From Polychytrium aggregatum (taxonomy: Eukaryota; Chytridiomycota; Chytridiomycetes; Polychytriales): a DNA stretch of 64,000 nt. Position numbers and translations under genes: made by a program. The DNA lies in NCBI RefSeq assembly GCF_025602895.1, contig NW_026516203.1:310001-374000 (forward strand), written 5' to 3'. The notes under the pieces are model-generated. The model had not been told where the DNA came from. It made no database searches and saw only the letters and a list, made by a program, of their open reading frames with translations. This document shows positions 1 to 13,400 of this stretch, piece after piece (within the stretch, counting starts at the first letter, position 1; the number at the start of each line of letters is the position of its first letter).

Positions 1-39
1 AAGCAAACATTGCCGATCGGCCAACAGAGCCGATACCCT

Positions 40-88
40 CAACTGCATTGCCCTCAACTGCATTGCCCTCAACTGCATTGCCCTCAAG
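40..88. repeat. 15 bp tandem repeat, three copies
   Basis: The unit ccctcaactgcattg is repeated three times in a row, and the same three copies are found in the other arm at about 8302-8350. It lies about 500 bases upstream of the membrane-protein gene. Equal copy number in both arms suggests a recent duplication or ongoing gene conversion. Confidence 0.85.
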
Positions 89-448
89 CGCCTTGTCTCC
101 AACAGCGACACCAACAGCGACACCCAACAGAGATACCCATGCCGAGGCGGCGCCTCCATTCCCGCTCGCCACCAAAGACATTGCCTCCATGATACCCCTT
201 GCGGCCCGCGAACCAGCCCTGCGCAAACGCGGTATCTCGCAGCCGCGCCACACGAGAGTGCGGACGCCTGCGATTGGCCAGGATCCGGGCGCTGGTCGCG
301 ACGATACCGGCTCGGTCGTTCTGTTGCCGCGGCTTCCGCAGAACAATCGGCGCCTCGCTTCGAACACCAGATCGTCGGTATCTCTGGCCGCGTCTGGCTT
401 GCGTGCAGCCATGATGCATCGCCGCTCCCCCCCCCCAGTCAAGACGGA

Positions 449-455
449 TATAAAA
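449..455 (+). promoter_or_regulatory. Candidate TATA box of the left membrane-protein gene
   Basis: A perfect tataaaa lies 131 bases upstream of the ATG at 586, just after the C tract. The same element lies at 7934-7940 on the minus strand upstream of the second copy. The spacing allows a usual 5' leader. No other core promoter element was recognised. Confidence 0.5.
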
Positions 456-585
456 GGTCCTTGGATGGCCGGTCGGCTTCTGTCAGCATCGTCCTCTCGA
501 CACTGCCGGGTTCTCCACCGTTCCAGCGCCTCTGCTCAAGCCATCCACACATTCTTTGGTCTCCTTTCTCGTCTCGCCAACAGCC

Positions 586-1002
586 ATGTACATCAACAAC
601 ACATATATCATGGATGCTGTCAATAGCACCATCACCAACACCACTGCCGCTGCTAATGCGACCTCCACCTCCACCGGCGACGACTGCAATTGGATATGTA
701 GGTTTCCACAGCCGTGATGCATTCTCGCTCCGGTGGAGCGTCATTGGCGGCCGCTCGGCCATGTCAGTTGCGAGGGAAAGCATCCGGGTCTGACTTGTCT
801 CTGGTATCCTCCTTTGTCTCCAGGCTGGTTGTTCCGCCCCTCGCTGGCCGCCACGTGGCTTGAGGCGGCAATCCCTCTGATCGTTTTCATTTTGGTGGTC
901 CTTTACGTTTTTTGTGTTTATATATGCCTGTGTCTTCGCTCCGCCTGTAGTCGACGCAAGTACCGAAACTCATTCGAATCAACGAGAGTGGTTCAGATCT
1001 GA
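586..1002 (+). CDS. Small single-pass membrane protein, left copy (two exons, 96 residues)
   Basis: Exons are 586-697 and 824-1002, joined across a gt...ag intron (donor gtaggt, acceptor ctccag); the join completes a TGC codon and keeps the frame to the TGA at 1000-1002. Residues 1-37 are Asn/Thr/Ser/Ala-rich with four N-glycosylation sequons (N4, N13, N18, N24). A hydrophobic span covers about 52-75, followed by Arg/Lys-rich residues and the C-terminus VVQI. There is no N-terminal signal peptide, so the likely topology is N-outside, C-inside with the span as reverse anchor. I recognise no family. The sequons, the membrane span and a correct splice preserved in both arms support a real gene; the function is unknown. 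Confidence 0.6.
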
Positions 1003-2069
1003 GCCGAGGGCGGTCCTGTCAGCGACAGAAAGCACCGGCTGTCGCGGCATTCAGCAGCTGTGCGGCGCTGGCCATGTATATTTGTGGTGCTCGTCTGTCG
1101 GCCCGCCCTGTTCTCGTTCGCCGTCCCCACTCTGTGGGACTGCTGCGTCCAAGTTTGATCACTTGTCTCCGGCCTCATCTCCCTTTACTTCTTCGCACAC
1201 ATATCTTGTGTTTCCATTGCACTAATACATACTCAGCTCTGCATCGATCTCGATCCCAATCTCATTCTGGAGGGTGTGGTGAAGTTGGTGTCTTCTTCGA
1301 GGGCCAGAGTGGGACTCGGTGGATCACACACACAGACTTCGTCGAGGCCAGCACCTCAGTCCAGTTGCACAACACATCCCAGACGGACCGAGCCTTGCCT
1401 CTCCGCCCAGAACCAGATCCGGCGAGCTCGTGGCTCAGATCCGGCTTAGACAAATCCATTTGCTCAACTCCAGGATCCTTCGTTCAAACAATCCGCTTGG
1501 AGTATAAGCAAGGATGATCCCCGGCACGAACAGGATGCTGGTTCGCAGTGACGAAGGACTGACTGGGTTCATGTTGTCGACATCTCAGCGGAAAGCCTGT
1601 CGATTCATAGTTGCTTGCTGTCAAAACGAAATGCCACGGTCTCGATTGCGGTCCTCTACGCCCCAGTTGTTTGTTTGGGAGCACAGTCTTCACATTCAAC
1701 GTGACCTGGACAGCTCCATTCAAAAGTGTGATCGGTTCAAGGTTTTCATGTCGAACCAGCCGTCGGCCCTCCAGATGCCACGAGCACATCTCGCCATGGG
1801 GCGAACAGCGGAGCGCGTGCAGGCCCCATAAAAGTGGGTTATGTCTTCGGTGCGCCAGAGCAGCAAGGTTGTGTCCAATGGACTCGTCCTGGGCAGTACC
1901 GAGTCCGCTCAGTCCTGCCCACCCTCGAAGCACAGGCGCCGCTCGGCGGGTATAATGGGTCGCTTGGCCCTTTCCCCTCGTCTCCTTTTGTCGTTTCGGC
2001 TCCTTCGTCGCCCTCCGGGTTTCCTTTGGTATCGGCACACCTCCACCTCCCCCGTCCCGCTTCTCCACC
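1003..2069. other. Non-coding: 3' part of left arm and upstream region of the reductase gene
   Basis: 1003-1416 belongs to the inverted repeat and shows no convincing coding exon. 1417-2069 is unique DNA. Open frames here have no recognisable motif. A TATA-like tataatg near 1950 precedes the reductase ATG at 2070 by about 120 bases and may be its promoter. Confidence 0.5.
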
Positions 2070-5000
2070 ATGCTCCGGGCCATCTCCTGTTGTTTTGGAG
2101 GGCTCGCGACCCCGCCCAAGGACCGAGGCGTCTCCGAGCGCACCACTGTCTCGGAGCAGACGGGGTCCTCTGTCTCCCACCAAACCCCGCAAGCCCAGCC
2201 TCCTATCTCCGAGCAGCCTCAGCCTCAGCCCCCGGCCGCCCAACCCGCTGACATTCAAACCCAGACCCAGACCCCTGTCTCCCAGCAGCCAAAGTCCCCT
2301 CCGACCGATCCCTTTGGCCCCTGGCTCCATCCTGTCGAGTGTCTCATTAACACTGCCCGCGACGAGCCCGATGCCCTCCTGATCAACACCTACGAGAGCG
2401 GCATCTCGGAGCGACTCAGCTATCTCCGTGTGTGGAAGCAGGCATACTCGGTCGCCCAGGCTCTCAAGGCTCTCCCTGGCTGGAACGACGACGGCCATGA
2501 AGTCATCGGCACCTTCTGCGAGGCCGAAGCCAGCTGGGTGATCTACTCGTTCGCTGTGTGGATGCTGGGCAAGTGAGTATCAGCTGTCGGTGTGATGTTT
2601 TGATGTGGAGTCGTGAACATCAATTCAAGCAAGGGACATGCCCAGCCCTTGTTCTCTGCCATGTCAAGGGTCGAGTCTCACCTGTCTCTTGATCCTCCCT
2701 CCATCCAGGAAAACACTCAACCTTGCCCTCAACCTGCCTCCTGCAGCCCGCAAGGGCCTGTGCGAGAGGTATGTCCCTGGTTGCTATCGTGAAGACGGGC
2801 TGACTAGTTCCTGGTTGAGTCGAGCCAGCTATGCTCGATCCCGATCTGACACTCACACCACCACCGACCGACAGACATGCAATCAAGTTCATCCTCTACC
2901 ACCATACCAAGCCTGGTCACACCGAAGGCGTGACGTTGGTCGATGCCACCACGTTCCAAGTGCTGGACGACGCTCCACCTCCGTCCCTCGAAGTCTGTGA
3001 GCCCCTTGATGGGTCTGTGGCATATGCCTGCACCTCCGGAACGACAGGTGTGTGATCCTAGCGGGGCGGGTGATCGGGTGATGAATCTTGGTGACCGAGC
3101 TGTGAGCAAACACGATATAGCATCAAAGTGTCGATGGCGAACCGAGTAACTGTGCCTACGACATGTGATACTGATAGTCAAATGTCCTGTCGCCAGGCAT
3201 TCCCAAGTCGTAAGTGGCATAGACCGGCTCCGCTGTGTTATTGCATCGCTGCGTTACTGCAGTCCTTGAGGCTCAGCTTCGGACTGCGACTGACTTGCTC
3301 CCAACTCCAGATTCAAGTATTCCCACATGGTGGCGACCGTGCTCAGACCATCACTTGGCATCCCTCAGTGCTCTGCCGGCCTCTGCCAGGTTAGCGCCGA
3401 GCAACCCAACACATGCATATGGCGTTAGTATGTTCACTAAAGTTCCTTCGGTTCCAAAGGCCCCCTCCTTCCTTTCAGCTCTAGGCCTTATTCTTTGTGT
3501 GTTGAATCTGAAGGGATCGCTCTGGATTCCTGAGCCAACTCCCAACACTGTGGATAAAGTCAAGAGGATCGTCAGAATGCTGGATGATGATCTTTCGTAC
3601 CTGTTCCTGGTAGGCAAACCGATCGTTATGAGAGCGATGCGATACCGTGTGCGCATAAACTAACCCGCGGTGCTTGCCCAACCAGACGCCGTCCTTCATG
3701 AAAATGACAATCAAAGTCGCCCTTGCCTCGAACCCAAACGTCCAGTGGGCAAAGACAAAGAAGGTCTCGATGGGCTCGGAACTAGTCCCTCTGAGTGTCG
3801 TGCAGAAAGCCAGGGCCCTCTTCCCCAACGCAATCATCGACCTGGGATACGGCTCGAGCGAGGTAAATTGAATCCTGGTCGCATTGCCAAGCATTTCCGC
3901 TGGCGTTGACCATCAATCTCTCTGCTCCAAGTCCGGACTTGTTGGCGCCTTCTCTCTCCTTCGTCTTCCCGCAGGAGTCCCGGCTCCTCCAAAGCATCTG
4001 GAGTATAGACTCGTTACGCCAGGAGTGCGCTGTCTCCTCTTTGACGAGGAGGGAAACATCGTCGACCAGAAGGTCTCCAAGAGCGGCGTACTCGTCTTTG
4101 CCGTCGACAAGGATCATCATGCGAAGAACCATCCCAACTTTGTCAACGCTGATCCCAACAACAAGCTCGCACCCTTTGGTTTCCTCGAAGACGGCTCGCC
4201 CCGCGTCTGCACCATGGACTGGGTCGAAATGACTGGCGAGAACCAGTTCACTGTGATTGGAAGGTGAGGTCGATGACAGTAATAGCGTCATGGGGTGGTA
4301 AGCGCTTCCATGTGAGGATATTCATCTCGCCAACCTCTTCAGATTCGACCAGAAGATCAAGGTCAACGGCGTCTATGTCGACCTCAACGCCCTCGAGGAG
4401 TTGGTTCTCCAGCACATGTCCAAAACCATCAGCGATTGCACCTTTGTCCAAACCTCCGAGAAGCAGATCGTGATGCTTTACGTCCTTCAGAAGGGATCCG
4501 ACATCGATACTGCTCCCAGCGAGATGATTCGTGTCGTCGAGGACTTTTTTACCCTCGAGAACGTCGCTAAGTTCCCGATCCACAACGTCTTCGAACTTCA
4601 CGAGTTCCCCTTCAACGACTCGGACAAGCGCGACCTCAAGAAGCTCAGGCGCATCGCCGAGCACGCCAAGTACTTTGGCAAGTCGGTTGTCTATCCGCCT
4701 CTCATTATCGAGGACACTCCCCTGTCTCGCACTGCCGCCAAGATCTCCACGCTCGGCAGCCAGATCCTCGACATTGTTTCCCTCGACGGCCGCAACTACT
4801 ACATCGGCGGTGTCGGTTTTGACTCGCTGAGTGTCAGCCGCCTCGCCCTCGCCATCAAGGACGAGTTTGATGTCGAGATCTCACCGCTGATCCTGCTGTC
4901 GAACGGAATGACGCCGCTCGATGTCGCCCAGCTGGTCGTCGACATACTCGACGACAAACCGATGATCCCCCCGACTGTTGATCTGGCCGCTGAGGCCATT

Positions 5001-6500
5001 AAACTCGACGATGCGAGTGTGACGACCGAGGGTCTTCCTCCGTTTGTCTATCCCAATGACCCTCGTGGCATCGTTCTGACCGGTGCCACTGGCTTCCTCG
5101 GTGCCTTCCTGGTCTTTGAGCTGGCCCACAAGTTCCCCCGTGCCAAGATCTACTGCCTCGTGCGAGCCCAGAACGAACAATTAGCATTCACCCGGATTTT
5201 CACCAATGCCTCCAAATTGGTGATAGCATCGAGAATGGCTGGCGATCCGCGGTACGATGTGCGCGACCGATTCATCGGACTGTGCGGCGATCTGTCACAG
5301 GACAAGTGGGGACTCTCGGACGAGCGATGGAAGGAGATCAGCGAGGAGACCGACATGATTGTCCACAACGGCGCCGAGGTCCACTGGCTGTTCGACTATG
5401 ACAGACTCAAGGGACCCAACGTCCTCAGCACGGCGACGGCCCTGAGACTGGCCACAACCCACCACCTGAAGCCGCTGCACTACATCTCGACCATCGGTAC
5501 GATCCCGATGGCCAAGAGTTCCAACGAACCTCTCAAGGAGAAGATCTATTCGGCCTGGAACATCTCTGGCGGGTATGGCCAGACCAAATGGGTCTCTGAA
5601 CAGCTGATCAACAAGGCACGATCGAGGGGAGTGCCGGTGACGATCATTCGCCCAGCCGTCATTGCCGGCGACAGCCAGTACGGAGGTGAGTCGAGTGTGG
5701 TGTGGTGTGATGTGATGGAGATGTCTCATTCGCTCATATGAACTGGCCATGAATCGATGGTCTCGATTGTCAAGTGCCACTCATCCACCAACTGACACCA
5801 ACTGACACCTTCACACCCTCCATCGCTCCAGTGTCCAACTCTGATGACTACATCTGGCGATATGTCAAGGGATGCATCCAACTCGGTGTTGCTCCGTCGT
5901 ATGCCACTCCCGTCACGATGACCATAGATCCCGTTGACCACGTCGCCAAGGTGGTCGCCGAGATTGCCGGCTCGGAGGAGTCCCTGTCCAAGTTTGTGTT
6001 CCACATCAGCGACTCGGAGCACAGGTGAGGAATGTGTGGAGTGTGAGTGTGAGTGTGAGTGTGAGTGTGAGTGTGAGTGTGAGTGTGTGTGAGTGTGATG
6101 TGGATGGTAGATTCCGACTCTGACGACTGACTAACTCACTCACTCCAAAAGTGTCCTCACTGAGACCAAGCTGTTCGAGATTGTCAATTCCTTTGGCTGG
6201 CCCGTCCTCTTTGAAACTCGTGAGAAGTTCAAGTACATCCTTTCCACCAACCCCTTGTACAACCAAAATGCCCTGTTCCCGCTCATGCACATGATGATGG
6301 ACATGTCCATCAAGATCGACAACGCCAACACCCGCTCGATCTACCCAACGCCCTGTCCCTCGACTGTGCTGATCGCCAAGAAGTGTCTCAGCTACTTGAA
6401 CCATGCTCGCTTCCTTCCCAACCCCATCCAACCGTCGAGCGAGCTCAAGGACGACGAGTATCCCGAAGTCAGCATCTTCACCCGCACCGGCCGCAACTGA
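2070..6500 (+). CDS. Adenylate-forming reductase (NRPS-like, A-T-R)
   Basis: An acyl substrate would be adenylated, loaded on a carrier domain and released as aldehyde or alcohol by NAD(P)H reduction. Exons that can be placed include 2070-2572, 2709-2768, 2875-3047, a long one from about 4345 to 5685, 5832-6024 and 6152-6500. The adenylation core YACTSGTTGIPKS is split by an intron after 3047. The GYGSSE and GRFDQKIKVNG motifs follow. The carrier motif GFDSLS has its Ser codon at 4824-4826. A Rossmann start (TGATGFLG, about 5080) opens the thioester-reductase domain, and its YGQTK contains the catalytic Tyr and Lys (5574, 5586). There is no condensation domain. The architecture resembles Lys2 and fungal carboxylate reductases; the substrate cannot be read. 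The gene sits between the inverted-repeat arms. One middle exon edge (about 3420-3480) is uncertain. Confidence 0.88.
6041..6098 (+). repeat. GTGAGT-type microsatellite just inside an intron
   Basis: About ten near-perfect copies of a six-base unit (gtgagt) begin 16 bases after the exon end at 6024. Each unit matches the splice-donor consensus. The host intron belongs to the reductase gene and ends at 6151. Confidence 0.9.
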
Positions 6501-6972
6501 TCAGCGGACCGTGATTCAGCAATAGATTGATCAGGTTGTTTCGTTCCTCTTCCTTTCTGGTTGAGTCTTTTCTTTCATTTTCTTTCTTTTCCTTTCGTTT
6601 CATCTATAAACGGCGGATCACTCGATTGATCCGCTCCCTTCGCTTCCATGATATTGGTCTTTGGTCAAGTCCTGTCTGAGTCTTCTGATGTGAACACGAT
6701 TGATTTGCTGAGACTGACCGTGACAGGACAGCGAACTTCCCAGACCGCACTGGGATTGCCTTCTGCAGCCCAGTGTGGTCATATCGACGATCGGGACCCC
6801 TTCGATACCGATTGCCGCACATGGCGACACGACGATTGTCCATAACACTTGCTCCCTCCAATTTACGTGAGGCAGCAGCAACTACACCTCGGAAAGATTT
6901 TCCAGGACAGCGTTCGGTGGAGATTGATCCACTTCTACCGCAAGCAAGAAGAGCGTCACCGCCCTTATATCC
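6501..6972. other. 3' flank of the reductase gene, no gene seen
   Basis: A T-rich run of tttcttt-type sequence (6540-6605) follows the stop and probably holds the 3' end signals. A 169-codon minus-strand open frame (6604-7113) runs into the right repeat arm but has no recognisable motif or natural composition, so I do not call it a gene. Confidence 0.5.
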
Positions 6973-8389
6973 CTGGTTCTGGGCGGAGAGGCAAGGCTCG
7001 GTCCGTCTGGGATGTGTTGTGCAACTGGACTGAGGTGCTGGCCTCGACGAAGTCTGTGTGTGTGATCCACCGAGTCCCACTCTGGCCCTCGAAGAAGACA
7101 CCAACTTCACCACACCCTCCAGAATGAGATTGGGATCGAGATCGATGCAGAGCTGAGTATGTATTAGTGCAATGGAAACACAAGATATGTGTGCGAAGAA
7201 GTAAAGGGAGATGAGGCCGGAGACAAGTGATCAAACTTGGACGCAGCAGTCCCACAGAGTGGGGACGGCGAACGAGAACAGGGCGGGCCGACAGACGAGC
7301 ACCACAAATATACATGGCCAGCGCCGCACAGCTGCTGAATGCCGCGACAGCCGGTGCTTTCTGTCGCTGACAGGACCGCCCTCGGCTCAGATCTGAACCA
7401 CTCTCGTTGATTCGAATGAGTTTCGGTACTTGCGTCGACTACAGGCGGAGCGAAGACACAGGCATATATAAACACAAAAAACGTAAAGGACCACCAAAAT
7501 GAAAACGATCAGAGGGATTGCCGCCTCAAGCCACGTGGCGGCCAGCGAGGGGCGGAACAACCAGCCTGGAGACAAAGGAGGATACCAGAGACAAGTCAGA
7601 CCCGGATGCTTTCCCTCGCAACTGACATGGCCGAGCGGCCGCCAATGACGCTCCACCGGAGCGAGAATGCATCACGGCTGTGGAAACCTACATATCCAAT
7701 TGCAGTCGTCGCCGGTGGAGGTGGAGGTCGCATTAGCAGCGGCAGTGGTGTTGGTGATGGTGCTATTGACAGCATCCATGATATATGTGTTGTTGATGTA
7801 CATGGCTGTTGGCGAGACGAGAAAGGAGACCAAAGAATGTGTGGATGGCTTGAGCAGAGGCGCTGGAACGGTGGAGAACCCGGCAGTGTCGAGAGGACGA
7901 TGCTGACAGAAGCCGACCGGCCATCCAAGGACCTTTTATATCCGTCTTGACTGGGGGGGGGGGAGCGGCGATGCATCATGGCTGCACGCAAGCCAGACGC
8001 GGCCAGAGATACCGACGATCTGGTGTTCGAAGCGAGGCGCCGATTGTTCTGCGGAAGCCGCGGCAACAGAACGACCGAGCCGGTATCGTCGCGACCAGCG
8101 CCCGGATCCTGGCCAATCGCAGGCGTCCGCACTCTCGTGTGGCGCGGCTGCGAGATACCGCGTTTGCGCAGGGCTGGTTCGCGGGCCGCAAGGGGTATCA
8201 TGGAGGCAATGTCTTTGGTGGCGAGCGGGAATGGAGGCGCCGCCTCGGCATGGGTATCTCTGTTGGGTGTCGCTGTTGGTGTCGCTGTTGGAGACAAGGC
8301 GCTTGAGGGCAATGCAGTTGAGGGCAATGCAGTTGAGGGCAATGCAGTTGAGGGTATCGGCTCTGTTGGCCGATCGGCAATGTTTGCTT
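6973..8389 (-). repeat. Right arm of the 1.4 kb inverted repeat
   Basis: Reverse complement of 1-1416 with one extra base in the G tract at 7953-7963. It starts abruptly at 6973. The outer border cannot be fixed because its partner is cut at position 1. The arms are separated by 5,556 bases that contain the whole reductase gene. Confidence 0.95.
7387..7803 (-). CDS. Small single-pass membrane protein, right copy
   Basis: Mirror copy of the gene at 586-1002. Exon 1 is 7692-7803 and exon 2 is 7387-7565 on the minus strand; start, splice sites, stop and the tataaaa element (7934-7940) are kept. The encoded 96-residue protein appears identical to the left copy: a sequon-rich N-terminal part, one membrane span, a basic tail and VVQI at the end. 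The two copies point toward each other, with the reductase gene between them. Whether both are expressed cannot be seen. Confidence 0.58.
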
Positions 8390-8939
8390 TGCTCTGGCTG
8401 CTGGCGCCTGCAATCACCAGGCATCCTATGTTCGAGAGCATCCGCATCCCGCCTGAGAGACGGAGCACTCTCCGGAACAGCCACAAACAGCCGCAAACAG
8501 CCGACCCAGCACCACAATCGATCCAGAGGCAGCAACCGGGGCACGATCAGTCATCCCTGGGCATGCAGCACCTTCACCCTCCATGCACCCCTCCATGCAT
8601 CCCTCCATGCATCCCTCCATATATCCCTCCATGTTTGCAAGTGTGCCTCCGACAACCCCCAATATTCTTTGTTCGTCATATCCAATACAATCAGCGCCGA
8701 ATGAATAAGGACACTCAACGACAGCCCCAGAGGATCAAGCGGTCGTCCGTCTGGCAACATGAGATCTCACATCGAGGTGATCTGTTCCGCTCTCTCGTTC
8801 CTATCGAAGAACATCCTCGTTGTAAAGCTGCATTTGTATTTAGCACAGCGCCCACACACGATCACATCGGTTCGAATTGCTAAGATGGAGTCGCGACGAT
8901 CGCTACAACTTCGTGCGAACTGAAGGCTTGATGACGTAC
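8390..8939. other. Intergenic region between the right repeat arm and ATG8
   Basis: No gene recognised. It holds a 12 bp repeat (ccctccatgcat type, about 8577-8633) and short aaacagcc(g/a)c repeats near 8480. The left part may be the continuation of the repeat arm, whose partner lies outside the window. The 3' end of ATG8 (minus strand) must lie here. Confidence 0.5.
8577..8633. repeat. 12 bp tandem repeat (ccctccatgcat type)
   Basis: About four to five imperfect copies in intergenic DNA; the last copy varies to ccctccatatat. Each unit includes the palindrome atgcat. Confidence 0.8.
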
Positions 8940-10410
<1,471 letters not shown>

Positions 10411-13400
10411 CTAGGAAAACAACTTTAGGGTGTGATCGGCACCCGACGACAGGATCCAGGGCTGCGATGGGTGGAACTCACAGTGCAGCACACCTGAAGG
10501 TAGATCGAGGGGTGTTAGAGATGGCACGACAATAGTCGAAGCACGACAATAGTCGAAGCACGACAACCCCTGCATTGTGCTTGGGATGCTGCATTGGCAA
10601 TGACAAAGCTGCAGCGTCGATGCGTACCGAGATTCTGGGTGATGTCGTGCGCTTTGAGCGTCTTCAGGGGCACAATCAGCGGGTTCATCATCAAATCGCT
10701 GTAAACAGTGCCGTGGAAGACGTTGACGGTGCCATCGTCACTACACGATGCAAAGAGCGGATAGCGCTTGTGGTAGGTGACGTGACGGAGGGCAAACTTG
10801 TGATATCTGCGGAAAGAGATATACCACAATAGACTCCGGTGAGATCACATGATGGCATACAGTGGGCCAGTTGCGATGCGACGACGTGGGCGAAGGGGGT
10901 CTGCACCTCAAGGTCTTGTAAGGCTTGGCAGACAGATCCATATCGAACCAGCACAGCCGTTTGTCGTAGCTGCCGATAAGCACATGATCGCCTGTCATCC
11001 ACAGTAAACATTAGTCGACAGTGACTGGGTTTGCGCGGCAACCCAATGCACAGCATGACGTGCAGCGGGAGAGCGCGGGAGGCGCTCGGGCTCACCAGAA
11101 GGATGAACGTCCATGCTGGAGATCCATTTGACGCCAGCCTGGAGCTTCTTGAAGAGCTCCTGCTTGACCAGATCGTAAACTCGCACGTTTCGCTGGGTCT
11201 GGATGCGGTGGTCGTTGGCCGTCAGCGAGGTGTCAAATGGCGTTGGCGAGCGACCCGCAAAAGTTCCGAGCTTACCGCGACAAAGAGAACAGGCTTGCTC
11301 GGGTGGAACAGCACACGCTGGACAAGTCCCTTGGACTTCTTAAAGGGGCTCTGCGTTTGGTGCGTCGAGAGCTGGTGCACCAAGACAGCAGTGTGGGCAG
11401 CTTCAGGAAGAAGGTTGGTAGTGAGCAGCGCTTTCTTGAACGACGCTGACGACGAAACACCGCAAAGTGCAAGAAGTATGCGATGCTTACCATCGGGGCA
11501 GACCGTAGAAAAGTAGTCGCCTCTGCGGTGCCAGACGACGCTTGTGGCGTACTGCAAGACCGGTCGCGTATATGAGCGTCGGCAACACACGTGTATATTG
11601 GCCATCATTGCGATGCAAACACCCACCTTCTGGAGCTGGATTTTGATGTATCCACTTTCCAATCCCCGAGACACCTTGATCCAGTCGCTTTGCTTTTGAT
11701 TGGAGTCTGCCAGGCCATGGGGCGAGTTAGCAACGTCGACATAGGGCGAGCTATGCCACAGGGACGAGCGAGCCGAAACGAACCATCGTGTTTCTCCCAA
11801 CCCTGAGCAAGCAGCCGGTTGGTTGCGTCTCGGATCTCGGCGCCAGTGATGTCGGGATTGAAAACATGGACATTGTTGCGTCTGCATGTGCCGATACGAA
11901 TGGCCATTTAGCATCAGAGTCAATTTGGCCGTGGAAGCATGATGCCAGGTTGGGTAGCCGTGGAGCGATGCAGCGGTGGCTCGAGTCACGGGTTAAGCCG
12001 TGGTAGGAATGAGATGCATGGGAAAAGACCTCGAATGTCCCCAGGCAGTCCCGTCGGTAGTGCAGCTAACTCGCTCCAGACGGTGTGCGGTTGCATCAAA
12101 GTTCCACAGACACTTACTCAACCAATGCAACGATGGAGACAGACGGGTTGGGGTTCCACGAAACCCACGAGACCGAGCCTTCAAATTTGAATGTTTTGAT
12201 GCACCGACCAGTCGAGACTTCCCAAATCTTGGCGGTCTGGTCATCCGAACCTGCGAGCAGACACACATGCATTCCAGCACGAGATTGATCCGCATGAGAA
12301 GTGTCAGAGAAGTGGCATAAGCCACAGGGCCAGCGTCGCCGCGATGGCAAGTAGCTGGTGCTATGCCTCAGCATGAAGTCGCTCCTTTCTCAAGACGCAC
12401 CCGAAATGATCCACTGGCCGGTGGGATCGAAGGAAAAGTTCCGGACACGGTCTGTGTGACCACGGTAGACGACAGCAAGCGAGGAGGGGAAGGGTCGCAG
12501 GTCCTTTGGACTGGGGAGCTTGGGGATAAGCGACTCGGGATCGATATTGATCTGTGGGACCACAGCAAGTACATTAGTGCAATCCGCGCCCGGCACACAT
12601 AGGCAGCCGCAGCGACATTACGACTGTAGTCGAGCCCACCTTATGCTTGATCATACGAGGGCAGAGGTAGAGGTCCAAACAGCGCTCAAAGCGCTCCTGA
12701 ATGAATCGCTGGTATCCTGCGACTTGGCGCAGACTCGAGTGCCTAATAGAATGTCGAGGAGGGAGGACTGATCAGCGGGGTCGCTCGAGAGCATTTGATC
12801 GTTATCCACGTGTCTGTGACTGGTTGGCCTCGAGAGACGACATACTTCTTTGGGATAAAGTTTTGCGGACGGTCTTCACGGTCGAGTGCTTCCCACTGCT
12901 TGACTTCCTCGGGGGTCGGGATATACTCGGCTGGAGGGTTATATGACTCCATGTGGTCTGGCCAAGCAAAGCATCCGTGTAGTGAAACAGTCAGCCCCGA
13001 TGTGGAAAGATCGACCGCACTCCGGTTCATCAGATTCGACATGGCCGACGCTCGATAACGCTCATGATGCTGATGATGATGCTGATGCAGTTGGCGCTAC
13101 TCAGTTTTCCCGTGAACGACATACGTGGTGGCGCGACTTTCGGGGCCGGAATGTGCATGGGGTGCGGCGTAGAGGGCTCGGCATTGTCGGCCCAGATATC
13201 AAAGAAGGCGGGCTCCACAACTTCGGGCTTCTTGACCACAACACGACCCTCTCTAATGGCGCGGACGATTTTCATGATCTGCAAGAAACCCACAGATTTA
13301 GACTGGAGGCGCTAGATCCCTGGAAACAGAGGCAGTGGATAGCGACGAACATATATGTCGCAGCTCAAGGCAAGCACGCACCCGCTTGGCCTCCCACTTG

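Larger units (their letters stand above)
1..1416 (+). repeat. Left arm of a 1.4 kb inverted repeat
   Basis: This stretch recurs as its reverse complement at 6973-8389. Position x pairs with 8390-x up to a C tract at 427-436 and with 8389-x after it; the tract has 10 C here and 11 G in the other arm. That is the only difference I found in the parts I compared. Identity stops abruptly after 1416. The outer end is cut by the window edge, so the true arm may be longer. The arm holds a three-fold 15 bp repeat (about 40-88) and a two-exon membrane-protein gene (586-1002). Confidence 0.95.

Noticed and set aside
48-626. Long open frame in the left arm (and its 296-codon mirror at 7596-8486)
   Set aside because: It begins in a 15 bp tandem repeat, has unnatural Arg/Ser/Pro composition and overlaps the TATA box and exon 1 of the spliced membrane-protein gene.
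1-8389. Transposon with long terminal inverted repeats
   Set aside because: No transposase between or within the arms, no target-site duplication can be tested at the cut left end, and the arms carry an ordinary spliced gene.
8868-8885. ggttcgaattgc resembling a tRNA T-loop
   Set aside because: No matching T-stem, anticodon arm or A-box at the right distance.
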